This document shows, piece after piece, positions 45,726 to 57,518 of a stretch of 64,000 nt of DNA. The DNA is from Tetrapyrgos nigripes (Eukaryota > Basidiomycota > Agaricomycetes > Agaricales > Campanellaceae): assembly GCA_013368315.1 (NCBI GenBank), contig JAACJM010000094.1, forward strand, positions 186,001-250,000, given 5' to 3'. Positions within the stretch are counted from its first letter, which is position 1, and each line of letters begins with the position of its first letter. The notes beneath the pieces are model-generated. The model ran no database searches and was not told the DNA's origin. It saw only the letters and a program-made list of their open reading frames with translations. The position numbers and the translations under genes were made by a program.

Positions 45726-48700
45726 TTGTGCTTTTGTTTGAAGCACACGAGTACTCCGCCATATATCTCCTATAGTGACTCCCATTGAGTACACTGTTGT
45801 TCCTGGTCGTATGAGGTTTGCTGGTCGATAAGCGTCTGGATGTTGTTGGTGGAAGGTTTTGATCATATCTTTCAGCTTCGTCAATCCTGATGCCGGTTCC
45901 CATGAATTTTCTGAGTCAGCATAGTCCAGCCATTTGACTAGGTATTGTACTCCCCGACGGTTCCTCATTGGTCTTGAGTCCAAAATTGCTTCGACATCGT
46001 ATTCATTGTCTTCGGGAAGTAATTCAGCTGGTTCCCCTGGGTAGTTTACTCCGTGAGCTTCGGTTTCTTTGTATGGCGATAGAAGTGAAGCATGGAAGAC
46101 CGGATGAATCCGCCAGGTATTCGGTAACTTGAGTTGATAATTGACTTTACCAATAACGTCAGTGATTTCGAATGGACCGTGACAACAATTTGCCAACTTA
46201 GCTTTTGGCCTCGTTGTCTTCAGATTCTTTCCATCTAGTAACACCTTGTCTCCAACCTTAAATTTCATTCCTTCGTTTATATGGTCCTTGTTTTGTTTCT
46301 TCATCGTTTCCACTGTGGTTGACAGACTTGCTTTTAGTTCTTCCCGGAGTATGTCCAAATTCTGAAGGCGTTCTTCGACTTTTGGCATGTGCGAAGTTGG
46401 ATTGATTGTAGGGAAGAGTCGGGGTAGATATCCATGGAGTAATTCAAAGGGTGACTTTCCAGTTGCTGAATGGGTTCGCGTATTGTGGCAAAACTCGGCA
46501 TAAGGTAGGTATTTAACCCAATCATCTTGGTGGTAGTTACAGAAGGTCCGAAGGTATTGTTCAAGTTCTTGATTGAACCTTTCTGTCTTGCCATCTGTTT
46601 GTGGATGATAAGCTGTACTGAGTGCCGAGGTGATACCTAGCTTAGCGTATATTCCTTTCATTACTTGGCTTGCAAATTGAGGTCCACGGTCGGATACCAT
46701 TTTGTCCCACAAGCCATATTGTCACCAAGTGTTGTCGAATAGTAGGTCAATTGTCCCATCACTATCGATATCCTTTCTGCATGGGGAAATGACAACCGTT
46801 TTTGTTGGACGATCGACTGTGACGTGAATTGCATTAAAGCCGTTACATTCTGGCAGATCCGTGATGAAGTCGGTTGTAATCATGCCAAAGGGTCGTTCTG
46901 GTATCTCGTTCAGGATTAGTGGTACATGCGCCGGGTGATTATTTGCCTTGGTTAATTGACAAGTAGCGCATCCTTCAACGTAGTCACGAACGAATACTGA
47001 CATACCAGGCCACCAGAATTCTCTACTAACGAGTTCGTACGTCTTGAATCGTCCCGGATGTCCCGCGGTAAGGCTGTCATGATGTATTTTGACAATATCT
47101 CGCCTGAGCTGTTGGTTGTCTGGGACGTAGATTTTTCCTCAGAACAGGATGATTCCATCTTCATAATTCCATTCCTGTAGGTTTTTTGCCAACGCGCGTG
47201 GTCCATTGTTAAAAATAGTTTGTAACGCACTCACGACTTCGGCATCCTTCTTTGGGCAGTCTTTAATCCACCTTCTCAACTCTGTATCTCCGATTGCGAT
47301 TACTGTTCCTGGCCTCGTCGCTCGGATCCTGAAGAATTTAGGGTCAAGCAAGACCCTATCCTTGTTGTCATTCTCGATTCCCTCTTTATGGTCCGGTCTT
47401 CGAGAGAGTGGGTCACTTCGATTAAGGCTTCCGGGTTTGTGAGTGAGCATGAAGTCAAATCTAGTCAGAAACAAGGCCATTCTTGCTTGTCGCCGGCTGA
47501 GTTTCTGAGCGGTAGTGAAGTATCTGAGGTTGTCGTGATTGGTTAAGATTTCGATAGTATGTGGTCTGCCTTCGAGGTAGTGTCACCAGGCTTCCAGTCT
47601 GCGTATGATTGCCAACAATTTTTTATTGTGAATATCGTAGTTCCGCTCAGTTTCAGACAAAGCTTTCGATAGATATGCTATGGGATGCCATTTATCGTCC
47701 GGTCCTTGTCGCTGTAGGATACCTCCTGTAGCGTAATCTGACGCATCGACTTCTACTTGGTATGGTTTAGAATGATCGGGCATGAGGAGGATTGGAGAAG
47801 ACGTGAATGTATCTTTGAGTGCCTGAAAGGCTCTTTCGGTTTCATCTGACCATTTCCATGGGTGATCCTTCTTTGTGAGATCGAACAGTGGTCATGCAAT
47901 TTTTGAGAAATCACATATGAAACGACGATAGAAGTTTCTGAAGCCAAGGAATGACTGTATGTCTTTGACGTTACGTGGGATCGGCCATTTGCTTATGCCC
48001 TCAACTTTGACCGGGCCCTCGCTAGTGTATTGTGTGAAACGATGAGGCCTAGGAACTCCACCGAGTTGGTTTCGAAAGTGCATTTTTCTGGTTTAGCGTA
48101 CAAATCATTCTCCTGAAGTCATGTATTGATGTTCTTCCAGTGATTCTGTGAATATTAAAATGTCGTCCATGTAAATCACGACTTTTCCAGAATCGATCAG
48201 GTCCTTGAAAAGAGTGTTCATCATCGCTTGGAATGTGGCTGGAGAATTCATAAGACCGAAGAACATCACCGTTGGTTTGAAAAGACCTCAGTTGGTCTTA
48301 AACGCCACTTTCCATTCATCTCCTTCCTTTATGCGTACGTTATTATATCCCCATCTGAGGTCGATTTTGGAAAATATCCGTGCTCCCTTCAGTTTGTCTA
48401 CGAGTTCCGATATGAGCGGTAGGGGGTATTCGTTTTTGATAGTCCCTCTGTTTAAGGCGCGATAGTCCTGTACTGGACATAGTTTTCCGTCTTTCTTTTT
48501 TACAAAGAAGAAGGGACTTGCCATAGGAGATTTTGATGGCCTTATGTATTTCTTCTCTAAATTCTCTTTGATGAACTTGTCGAGTTCCTTTCGTTCATTT
48601 GGGGATAAAGGGTATGTTTTGCAGGGGCGTGGTTCAAAGTCCGGTTTTAGTTCGATGGCATGATCCCATTCGCCACGTCTCGGTAGTCGTTCTGAGGTTT

Positions 48701-49640
48701 GTTTGTCAAAGACTCATAGAAATTGATGATATTGCGAAGGAATCTTATCCTTAAGAGGTATGTCGGTTTTGACGTTCTGAGCTGCCTCTGCAAGCTCTTG
48801 TGCCTTCGTGAATCCCACACGGATGTTCAGGTTTGGTGTTTCTGGTGTTTCCCCATTCAGCATCATTACCTTTTCCTCGTTCCCAAGCAGTTCTTCCATC
48901 ACGTTTCGTTCCCACTGTTCTGGGATTGTATCTCTCCCATGACTGTCTTTGGTAAAGATCGCCGTTGCCTCCGAACTTCGATGGAAGGATCGAATAGGAA
49001 TCTGACGACGTTGCCCTGCGATTTTTGGTTGAGCAACTGGTTTGAATCGTCCAATTGGTTCCAACCATCTGACTTGGTAATCCTTATGGTGGGTCCGTGG
49101 TTCGGCGACTGCTGGTTTCGAGGGTTTCGTTTTAGTTTTTAAATGGAGAATGGGGGGGTTCGCTACGATACACGTTTCCGGGCACCTGATCATATTTATT
49201 CGTGAGAATGACCAATCTATTTCTGGGTTATGTTCTTCCAACCAGTCGGTACCGAGGATTATATCGTGATCCCCGATGTCTGTTACGTAGAATTCGGCTT
49301 TTTCCTCGTGATATGCTCTGTTGTCTTGGGAGTAGATACGGAGATTCTGAATGGTGTATTTTTGTACCCATCCCATAGTGTTTTCGGAACCATCAACATT
49401 TTGTACTGAGAACGGGTTTTTGATAGGAAGGAGGGTAAGTTGATTTTCTTGTGTGAACCGGCTATTGATAATTATGCCTTCTGCACCGCTGTCTATTAGG
49501 GCGTTTGCGTCGATTTTTCTGCCAGTAACTTTGCCGATTAATTCAGTTTTGAGCGTGATTGATGGTACCTGTCGGTTACAAGTGATTGCTGACATTCTTA
49601 GTTCTGAAGGAAAGATTCGCTCACTGGAGGGGTATAACAC
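45702..49640 (-). pseudogene. pol: pol polyprotein: protease, RT, RNase H, integrase, chromodomain (interrupted)
   Basis: Sense order from 49640. Aspartic protease has ALIDSGAEGIIINSRF and ILGTDWL (about 49510-49240). Reverse transcriptase has [31 protein letters not shown] and YMDDILIF (about 48520-48145). RNase H has VEVDASDYATGGILQ (about 47755). Integrase has GCATCQ, DFITDLP and SDRGPQF, with AYHPQTDGKTERFNQELEQY (about 46980-46560). The chromodomain has YDVEAILDSR, GVQYLVKWLDY and SWEPASGL (about 45995-45880), ending at 45704-45702. In-frame TGA stops lie at 48714, 48288, 47892, 47583, 47139 and 46722. Frameshifts occur near 48120 and 48030. The chromodomain marks a chromovirus and normally directs integration to modified histones. 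Catalytic motifs survive, but this copy cannot make full-length Pol. Confidence 0.9.
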
Positions 49641-49740
49641 ACTATATCAATTGCTCTTTAACTGTCCGGTGTACTGTTCAACTCCTACTGACGACGTAGC
49701 AGAGGAGCGATTCAAAAATCCAATTTGGACATAATCTCCT

Positions 49741-50757
49741 TTAAATATCTTCCCCTTCCAATCCTTTAACCTTGTTAACCATGTCAGAAATATCCTTGAT
49801 CACGTTTCGAGATGAAGATGCCTGAGCTACCGTTACTGGTGACGAATGAGACGGTGAAGATGTGGTTGCGATCTCGGCTGTTCGAACAGCACGAGGAGAG
49901 AAGGTTTGGGGAACATTTTGAGATGACGGTTTTGGGAACGTTGGGCATTCATTGCTCATATGTCCAGGTTGTCTACATGCGAAGCACGCTCCTAGTTTTC
50001 GGAGTCGGTCTCTTTCATCAGGTGTCAGTTTGGGTAATGGAGTAAAGGACGAGTTAGCACCTGGTCCCATATTCATAAGCGCATTGACGCTTGCTACCAT
50101 TCTTCCCTGAGACGGACCTGGGTTACTCCTCGATGTTGAAGGAGTTTTCCAGCGTCCTTGTCTTTCCCATTCCTTCAACCATTCTAAATGAAGCTCTACA
50201 GCCCTTTCTTTATATTCGTCGAAGTCATCCCACTTTGGATACGTTCTTCCGACTGCCTCTCGGAGTTTAGGAGGTAACCCATCCTGATAGAACTCCAACA
50301 GTGCTGTCTCTCCGAAGTCGGACTCCTCTCCATATGTATCAAAGATGCTGTTGTAGCTGCTGATATCTGTCCCTTTCATCCTAGCAAACTTGATCTTCGT
50401 TCTTGCCACGTTGTCCGAAGCAAGAGCTTTAAAGTCCCTTTTGAACCTGTCACGTATCTGTTTTAGAGTGGTCCATCTATGTTTCTCTGGCGTCTTTTCC
50501 AATTCTTCGTCTTCTTCGTCTTCATCTCGTTCGGTTAATCGTTGCGTTGCCCAATCTCCTCCTTTTTCTCCTGTAAAGAATGATAGGAATAACGAGACCT
50601 GACTTTCCTCAGTGGGGTACTTGCTTTTATTCATGTGCAGATAGTTGTTAAACAAGGCCAGCCATCGTTTTGCCTCACTGCGTTCCCCATTGAAGGCGTC
50701 AGGTTTTCTTCCTCGTTCAGAAGTACTATTCGATCCCATAGGAGGTGTATCAGCCAT
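49741..50757 (-). CDS. gag: gag capsid/nucleocapsid protein
   Basis: A 338-codon frame from ATG 50757 (MADTPPMGSNSTSERGRKPD). A capsid-type region (KRWLALFNNYLHMNKSKYP, FKALASDNVARTKIKFARMK, AVELHLEWLKEWERQGRWK) is followed by a single CCHC zinc knuckle CFACRQPGHMSNEC (about 50000-49955). A Ser/Pro-rich end follows. The frame is open upstream to 51066 with a proline-rich extension but no ATG, so the true start may lie there, beyond a TGA near 51066. About 100 bases separate gag from the protease frame, which is in another phase. Pol may be made by frameshift or from a fused frame now lost. Confidence 0.9.
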   Translation of the reverse strand: MADTPPMGSNSTSERGRKPDAFNGERSEAKRWLALFNNYLHMNKSKYPTEESQVSLFLSFFTGEKGGDWATQRLTERDEDEEDEELEKTPEKHRWTTLKQIRDRFKRDFKALASDNVARTKIKFARMKGTDISSYNSIFDTYGEESDFGETALLEFYQDGLPPKLREAVGRTYPKWDDFDEYKERAVELHLEWLKEWERQGRWKTPSTSRSNPGPSQGRMVASVNALMNMGPGANSSFTPLPKLTPDERDRLRKLGACFACRQPGHMSNECPTFPKPSSQNVPQTFSPRAVRTAEIATTSSPSHSSPVTVAQASSSRNVIKDISDMVNKVKGLEGEDI

Positions 50758-51733
50758 AACTGAGTCGTTTGGGTCTGACGGATTTGGGGAGGGAGGTGTA
50801 GGAGGACGACGAGGGGCTACGGATGGTCCTTCGGCAGACGGAATGGTGGGAGAAGAAGGGGAGGAAGTGGGATTGTCTGGTTCTGGCGGGTTATTGGAAG
50901 GTGTTTCTGGTGCTGGGTCTGATTCAGAAGGCTGGTTAGGAGATGTAGAGGTTCCTTGTTCTGGTTCAGTTTCGGGATTGGTTTTTGAATGTGCTTTTTG
51001 GATTGCAAGTTCTTGGAGTTGGGTTACGACGTGCAGCCCAGTTGGGATCTCCTTGGCAGTAAGTCACTGAGTGTTATATCTGTTTAGGCATGGTTGTATG
51101 GTACAAGGAGCCCAAGGATCGTTACCGTCTTCGATGAAGTAGGCAGCATCTCAGAGTGATAAGGGGTGGAATACGTGTGGTCGATCGGCACAGTGGAGGT
51201 TTGGGTCTGCAGATGCGGATCGTCGACTTGTCATATACTAATTCTTCTTCAAGCTAGGTAGTTGGGTCCTAGGATAAAGGAGGATGGTAGTCCATAGTCG
51301 GGGGGAAATGATGATGGCTGAGGAATAGAGGTCCCCTAATCTGAACCACGGTTTCTCCTGTATCGAAGTCATCTTTCACTGTTATGTATGAAAATGTCGA
51401 GAGGACTACGTCACCTGAGATAAGTTTCCACACCCAACGTCTTGTGCAGATAAAGTGTCGGTTGAAACTCCAAGGGTTCGCTTGTATGTTTCTTCTGTGG
51501 GAGACCCAGTATTCGGTGTGTAAGAGATAGAGAGGGAGGGGGGTGGAACTCGTTTGTAGTCAGAAGGGGTTATGGAGGGTTCGAAATGAATTTGAGAAAA
51601 TGGGGTAGACAGAGTGACTGGTGTAGGAGGAGTGGGAGATGGTTGTTTTTTTTTTTTTGAGAAATAACGATAGACGAGGTAGTCAAGAGAAAGACTCAAT
51701 TTAGTGAGGTGGGTGTATGGGAGTTCGTTCAAG
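50758..51733 (-). other. 5' leader of the retrotransposon
   Basis: Region between the 5' LTR and the gag ATG. It includes the open proline-rich extension (51066-50758) and a T-run at 51647-51658. No match to the usual initiator-tRNA primer site (TGGTATCAGAGC) directly inside the LTR; the first bases are CTTGAACGAACTCCC on the sense strand. Confidence 0.6.
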
Positions 51734-52275
51734 TGTCAAGGTTGTCGATACACTCAATAACCACCTAAGTCACACAATACGAGAAGACAAGTTACAAGTG
51801 AATAGATTGAGAGAGAGAAAGAAATAGAAAGAGAGAGAGAGAGAGAGAGAGAGATGGAGTAGTAAGCAGACTAGGCTCTACACTGCGTAGTAATAGTACG
51901 GAGCGGAGACGAAGTGAACGAACTAAGGAGTAGGTTACAAAGATAGCGGGTATATAAGTAATATGTGAACAGATGGGAAGAAGTAGGTAATAATAAACGG
52001 TACCATGTGGAGATGTCAAGGATGAGAGAATAGTAAGTTAAATATGGATAGATGAAGGTACTGGATCATAAAGAATGATTGACAGTGGGAACGTCCGTGG
52101 AGATAGAAAGCAGAGGAGATAAGTATGTGAGTCATAGATCTGGGAAGATGGTAACTCTAGACGATGATGGGAAACGATTGATGTTTATGGGGTTAAAAGT
52201 AAATAGAGTGGGAAATGAGTGGTAAAAAGGAAAAGAATAGAAATGAAATGAATAGGCGGGGTGCGATTCGTGACA
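51734..52275 (-). repeat. 5' LTR of the chromovirus
   Basis: 542 bases, TGTCA...TGACA. It differs from the other LTR at about eight positions, all transitions, six of them at CpG, plus a longer GA run. Confidence 0.95.
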
Positions 52276-52280
52276 TCTAC

Positions 52281-53380
52281 CTGTTCAGTGATAGCTGGGT
52301 TAAGCACAATGGTTGGGTTGGTAATAATGAATAGCAGTGTTGATTAATCAGCTGACACCTCCAGGATCTATGCAGAAGATTGTATCACCCATAGAAAGCT
52401 GGTTTTAAGCTATAGTTATGTACAGAGTTGAAAATGGCTAGGCCAAACCTATGCTAATGAGTAGGGACTAAGGAGAAGCATGTGCTATAGCTTATACTGA
52501 TGCAGATCAAGACTGTACATCATTAAGTACTTGTAACTGTAAATCTGTGGCAGACAATGCCAAAGAATAAGTATGAATTTTTGTGATGTACAAGGTGAGG
52601 TATCCATACACAAGAAACATTATGGTTATTGCCAAATAGGCCTATAGGGGCATCCACACAACTCTTGCATGAAGACTCACTTCAAGTTCCTACGAGCTCA
52701 TATGTATACCTATAGTGTTAATGACTGGGTCAGGCTGGCCGAAACAAAGCTGGTAATCAGATGTTCCCATTCAGAGCCCCAGTCAAGGGGGTGGCAGAAT
52801 AGAAATTTCATACATCCCCTCCAAAAAAAATTTAGCAAGACCCTCTGACCCTCCTCCCCCCCCTCTCCTTCCATATATGGTAAATCTGAAGTCACATGTA
52901 TTGATAATTACTAATCAGATTGTCCACAATGAGGAGGGAGGACCTTGGATATCCTCATTCTGAAATAGCAGGAAGCGCTTCAAAACCTCTGAAAAACTTG
53001 GTATCATGTCACCCTCAGCCTCGGGAACTAGGCGCCCACCTGGAGAGGGTCCAAAAAAAATTTAGCAGGACCTTGGACCCCCCCCCTCCCCCCCAGGTGA
53101 TGTGCCAGATATCTGTTCTGCCACCCCCTTGGCCCCAGTGTAGTAAATTGTTTCCCTTGAACCCAACCTCTAGGAACCTCTTGCTTATAGCCTCATATTT
53201 ATGCACATATCCTCTGAGTGGGTGATGAGTCACACAATGCATATGTGCCAGGACTTGCAATATTTTATTAGGGTACACAGTAACATAATTCCTTGGGAGG
53301 GTGTCAGGGGTCCAATTTCCACATCAGGGCTGCTGACCCACTGGCAGAACTGCTTAAGGTGAGCGAGGCTCTCCAGAGCG
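52281..53380. other. Repeat debris without a recognisable gene
   Basis: Contains two copies of a motif, CCAAAAAAAATTTAGCA followed by GGACC/AGACC and a C-run with pyrimidine tract (52818-52870 and 53050-53098). Similar C-run pyrimidine tracts occur at 63420-63445 and 63818-63833. Confidence 0.5.
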
Positions 53381-53399
53381 AGTGAGGTCTTCCAGGTTT

Positions 53400-53580
53400 C
53401 CATATGGCAAAGCTTTCAGTTAACTTTCACAAGGGAACACAGAAGGTTATACCTGCAGTTTGAACACAAGCCTCCCCTTGACATCCTAGTGAATGAGTAC
53501 ATGGTGGGCCTCTTCAGAGCCGGTGATGTCTTGGAACTGATAGACTTGTATGTTGAGATTTAAGCAGAACTAGCTTTTAC
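53400..53580. repeat. Dispersed repeat, family A, truncated copy 2
   Basis: Direct-orientation match to 14720-14920, including GGTTATACCTGCAGTTTGAA, CCTCCCCTTG and the end GTTGAGATTTAAGCAGAACT. It is closer to the copy at 57230-57487, sharing its continuation GGCAAACACAC. The reading frame is broken. Confidence 0.75.
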
Positions 53581-55720
53581 CATTGGCAAACACACTCCTA
53601 CTTGAGTTACAAGGCTGAATGAAATGAAGTTGAGTTTATTACACTTGACTTCTGCTTGTGGCTATGCTTCAACGGTCCCATCTATCCATCTGATAAGCAG
53701 GTTTGGACTGGAGCAATCTGTGGGGCTGCATTTCTAGCTTTGTCCTGATGCATTTCCATGTGATCTGACAGAAAGAAATATTAGTTCTGATGCAACAGGC
53801 AGCTGCACCTACTGCCAGCAAATTCTGTTTGTGCCATGTGATGTATAGGGAAAGGATGGGGAGGAGATGCTGGGTATTATTGGGAGTGATGTGGGGCCCT
53901 GGAATCTACCATTGTTGTAGAGGGGTTGAGTAGTCAGTTGAATCTAGGCAATTGTGTAAGGTAGGGGACATGCAAACACAACTAACTCCACATGGCAGAA
54001 CCAAATTAGGTGATTTTGACCAAGAATCCTTCACTGTGCATGTTCCATGCACCCGATGGACAGACTGCCACTAAATTTGATGGTAATGAATGCCAGTAAT
54101 ACCCTGGTGTTACAAAATGATGGAGGGAAACGATGAATTGAGTGAGATCACGAAACATCAGTTCATGCAGTTTTTGGGATGGTCCCCACTGTCTGGCAAT
54201 CTCATCTCTCAGTTCTGGACAGACTGACCTCAGAATTTGGCATCTTGTTATTTTGTCTATTCCCTAGAGACTTTAGTGGCCAATTTGGTCTATGCATCCA
54301 GGAAGTCTGGAATCTTCTTTTTTGGTGCTCCACATGGGGTTAGTTGCATTTGTGTGTCCCCTACTTTATATACAGTGAATAGGCTCCTTGGTTGTCTAAA
54401 TTGTTCAACACTGCAATACCACAGTGACATCATCAGTTCGTTTCTCTCTCCATACATCCTCAGGTAACATATTCCTCAACCTATTAGTGTGGCTACTTTG
54501 CACTGTCAGGTTGTGACACATTTTACTATGAGATAGTCTATGAAGAACTTTGACACAAAAGCCTAGATGATAGCAGACTATCAGCACTGAATTGAGGTTG
54601 GGATGAAACTTACTGCACTAACAGGACAAGATTATAAGACTCAGGGGGAGAGAGACATCTCACAGGCTTGGACAATATGTAGACACATTCGTGAATGTTT
54701 GTTGATTGTATGCATATTAAATTGGGATAGCTAAAGAAACTGAAGACTAACACTCAATAACGATGACCACTGTTATGTGTTCGTTTCTTACACCCTTGTC
54801 ACAGACTGATGATATTGCAACATAGACTCCAGACAATGGTTTGAAGGACCAGTGACCACAGTGAATGGTGAAGGTATATTTTCAGGTACACTAATCAATC
54901 AGGTCTCGAAACCAAGCTTGTCCCTCAGAATACACTGTAATCTCTTTAGCATTAAGAACTGTCACCTAGAGCCATTTCCAAACAAATCAGTAAGAAAATC
55001 TTGAGTGAGGAATCAAAACTCACTCTGTCCTCCTTCAACTCTTCAATATCCATATCTCCTACCACAAAAATTACAGCATCTCTCGTGACTGCGTGGAAGC
55101 CAACATTCCAACTCAAATACACTGGTTGGATGTGCCAGATGTCTACATCCAGAGAAATGGCTGGAATATTGACACTAGGATCAACATAGATCTAGGAAAA
55201 TTGGTACCACATCAAACCAAAATCTCATAATAATTTTACCTTTGTATCATGTCAAATGATGAGAGTAATGAGTGGGTGCTCCAAATCATTACACAAATCC
55301 CACATATTGTGATAGTTACTCTACACATTGTGTGACATGAGTGATTCATTACAGAGGAGGTATGAGGGGCATAAATAGCATAAAGGGCATGAGACAGAAG
55401 TAAAAAACCAATACGAACCATTGCTCTGAAGGATGCAGCAGTGTGGTTGAGCAGATTTTTTCAGTGTGCTGGCAGGGAGGGAATATCGGCGAGCCCAGAA
55501 GTACCACCTGAGTACTCCATTCCTTTTTTCCAGATTTATAGAGAGCTCTAAAGCACTGTTTCTTCTTATGTACTTGTATTTATCATAGTACTAACACACT
55601 ACTTTTATCTGCTTTTCTCAGAAATTGAACTAGTATTATACACACCATTTTCCATTAACCTTCTTTACTTGACTGGTTTGTAGAATCTTTGAGCTCACCG
55701 GACTCGTTCTCGCCACGCTT
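53581..55720. other. Interval without a recognisable gene
   Basis: Several short frames (54237-54467, 55001-55189 and others), none with a domain signature. Confidence 0.4.
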
Positions 55721-55729
55721 CAGCGCTGG

Positions 55730-57200
55730 CCCACACCCCTTTCATCATTTGTCTAACAGCAGTAGCTGCACAGAATCATCAAATTAGTGTCACCGGAATG
55801 AGCGAGCTTAAACCCTAAATGTGACAGTTACCTTTTAGCCGGATGGTAAATTCGTCCGATAAACCCTGCCAAGCCATCGCTGCGCGTGGCACGATGGCCC
55901 AAAATGGAGAACGGCATATCGGCACAGTATGGAATTTGCTGACTGAATGGCAGTTGGAGCATAGCCACACACTGGAACGTCGGTACCTCAATTCCGTGAC
56001 CGAGTCTTGGTAAATTTAACGTCGCTTAAAATACATGCTATCTGCACTTCAAGCTCGCCCTGTGATCGAGTCTTGTAATTTCAATGTCAAAATACATATC
56101 GACGACTGCGCTGTCTATAACGACGAGCAGAGAGGTATTTCCTCTCTTCTCACGATTACCAGCCATTTGGCATTTGTTTGGCATTTCCCCCAAATCGCGT
56201 CGGATTAGAGTGATCCCTTGTATTTTGGCGGTCGCCATGGACAGATGGATCTACAGCTGTTTAAAGTACTTATCGGAAGGGACTGTCACGGGCCTATATT
56301 TCAGTAATTGCACCCGTTTGAGGGCTTGACTCTCTGGTGACGGAACTGCAAAGCCTTCTTTCGACATAAGTGGTATTAAAGACATCGGTACTTGTGAAGC
56401 CTGCAACTCAGTTGAGTCATTCTTACAAGGAATGATCAAAAGAATCCAAGTGTAAGTGTAAGTAGGCTCATGTCAAGAACATTCCATTGTCGAAAGCCTC
56501 AGCATATGAGTCTTTATTAAGTTACATTTTAAAGGGCTTCTGAGTGCGTCACCACTTAGTATGATCTGAATTGAGTACTAGTTACCAGCTGGCCACTCTG
56601 ACATTATTGAAGACACGAGGGCCGAAGGGCTGAATCATACATAGCCAAAAAATGCTCGAAAATGATATGCACGCTCACCCCAATTATAGGGCATGGGGGT
56701 TAATGAACAATACTTAGGCCACGCAAATACCTTGGGTCTAAGAACCTACACCTGTTGAGCCATCGTCCACATTCCACTTACACTATCCATCGCGGAAGTA
56801 TGTAATGACATTCTTCTTGTATATATTATATACTCCATTATAGATAACGAGGAGAGCTTCAACCGTTGCCGTCAATGTCACTGACATTCCTAGCACTGTT
56901 CAATATAGCACGGGATTTGAGTATCCGATCTACGCTCGACACACAGCATTGTATAATTCCGGGACTCGTTCCAGCGTGTGGCTATGCTCCGACTACCCCT
57001 CAGCAAATTCCATACTGTGCTGATATACCGTTCCCTTCCTGGTCAATCGAGTGCCACGCGTTCCCCTCGTGTACTTGACAGGGTTTATCGGACGAATTTA
57101 CCATCCGGCTCAAAGGTAACTATCAGATTTAGGGTTTAACTTTAAGCTCATTTCGGCGACACTAATTTGATGATTCTGTGCAGCTACTACTGTTAGACAA
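55730..57200. mobile_element. Repeat unit with about 240-bp inverted ends
   Basis: 55750-55990 and 56955-57195 are imperfect inverted repeats of each other, sharing GCACAGAATCATCAAATTAG, GGATGGTAAATTCGTCCGAT and CACAGTATGGAATTTGCTGA. Between them, 56330-56800 is an inverted match to 15180-15580. The structure resembles a non-autonomous DNA element, but no target duplication was identified and no transposase is present. It abuts repeat A at 57230. Confidence 0.6.
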
Positions 57201-57229
57201 ATGAGTCACGTAGGTGTGTGTTTGCCGAT

Positions 57230-57487
57230 GGTAAGCGCTAGTTCTGCTTAAATCTCAACGTATGAGTCTATCGGTTCCAAGACATCACCAGCTCTCTTAT
57301 GCGAACACAGTCTGAAGAGGCCCGCCATGTACTCATTCACTAGGATCCCAAGGGGAGGCTCGTGTTCAAACTGCAGGTATAATCTTCCGTGTTCCCCTAA
57401 CTGTCTGTGAAAGTTAGCTGAAAGCTTCCCGTGCAGGCTTCGCCGCATAGTTCGTACATTTTTCTGCCTCTTCCCTCTTCCATACAT
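57230..57487 (-). repeat. Dispersed repeat, family A, copy 3
   Basis: The minus-strand frame of 79 codons (MYGRGKRQKNVRTMRRSLHG, LYLQFEHEPPLGILVNEYMA, ending SYVEI) is about 80% similar by eye to the copy at 14626-14910. It lies immediately upstream of the Zn2Cys6 gene and appears to replace its first exon. Confidence 0.75.
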
Positions 57488-57518
57488 CCTTCATTCACTC
57501 TGATACCCTTCTTCTCAG

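Larger units (their letters stand above)
44381..52280 (-). mobile_element. Ty3/gypsy chromovirus LTR retrotransposon, full length, mutated
   Basis: Paired LTRs (44386-44921 and 51734-52275) are flanked by the 5-bp duplication TCTAC (44381-44385, 52276-52280). Read on the minus strand the order is 5' LTR, gag, protease, reverse transcriptase, RNase H, integrase, chromodomain, an extra reading frame, polypurine tract and 3' LTR. Pol is broken by several in-frame TGA codons and at least two frameshifts. The LTRs differ by about eight transitions plus a GA-repeat length change, so insertion was fairly recent. A member with intact pol would have to supply the proteins in trans. Confidence 0.95.

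Noticed and set aside
46722..48716. In-frame TGA codons in pol as a reassigned genetic code (TGA = Arg)
   Set aside because: Other genes in the window use TGA as a normal stop (for example the alpha-kinase at 17071), and CpG decay explains the pattern.
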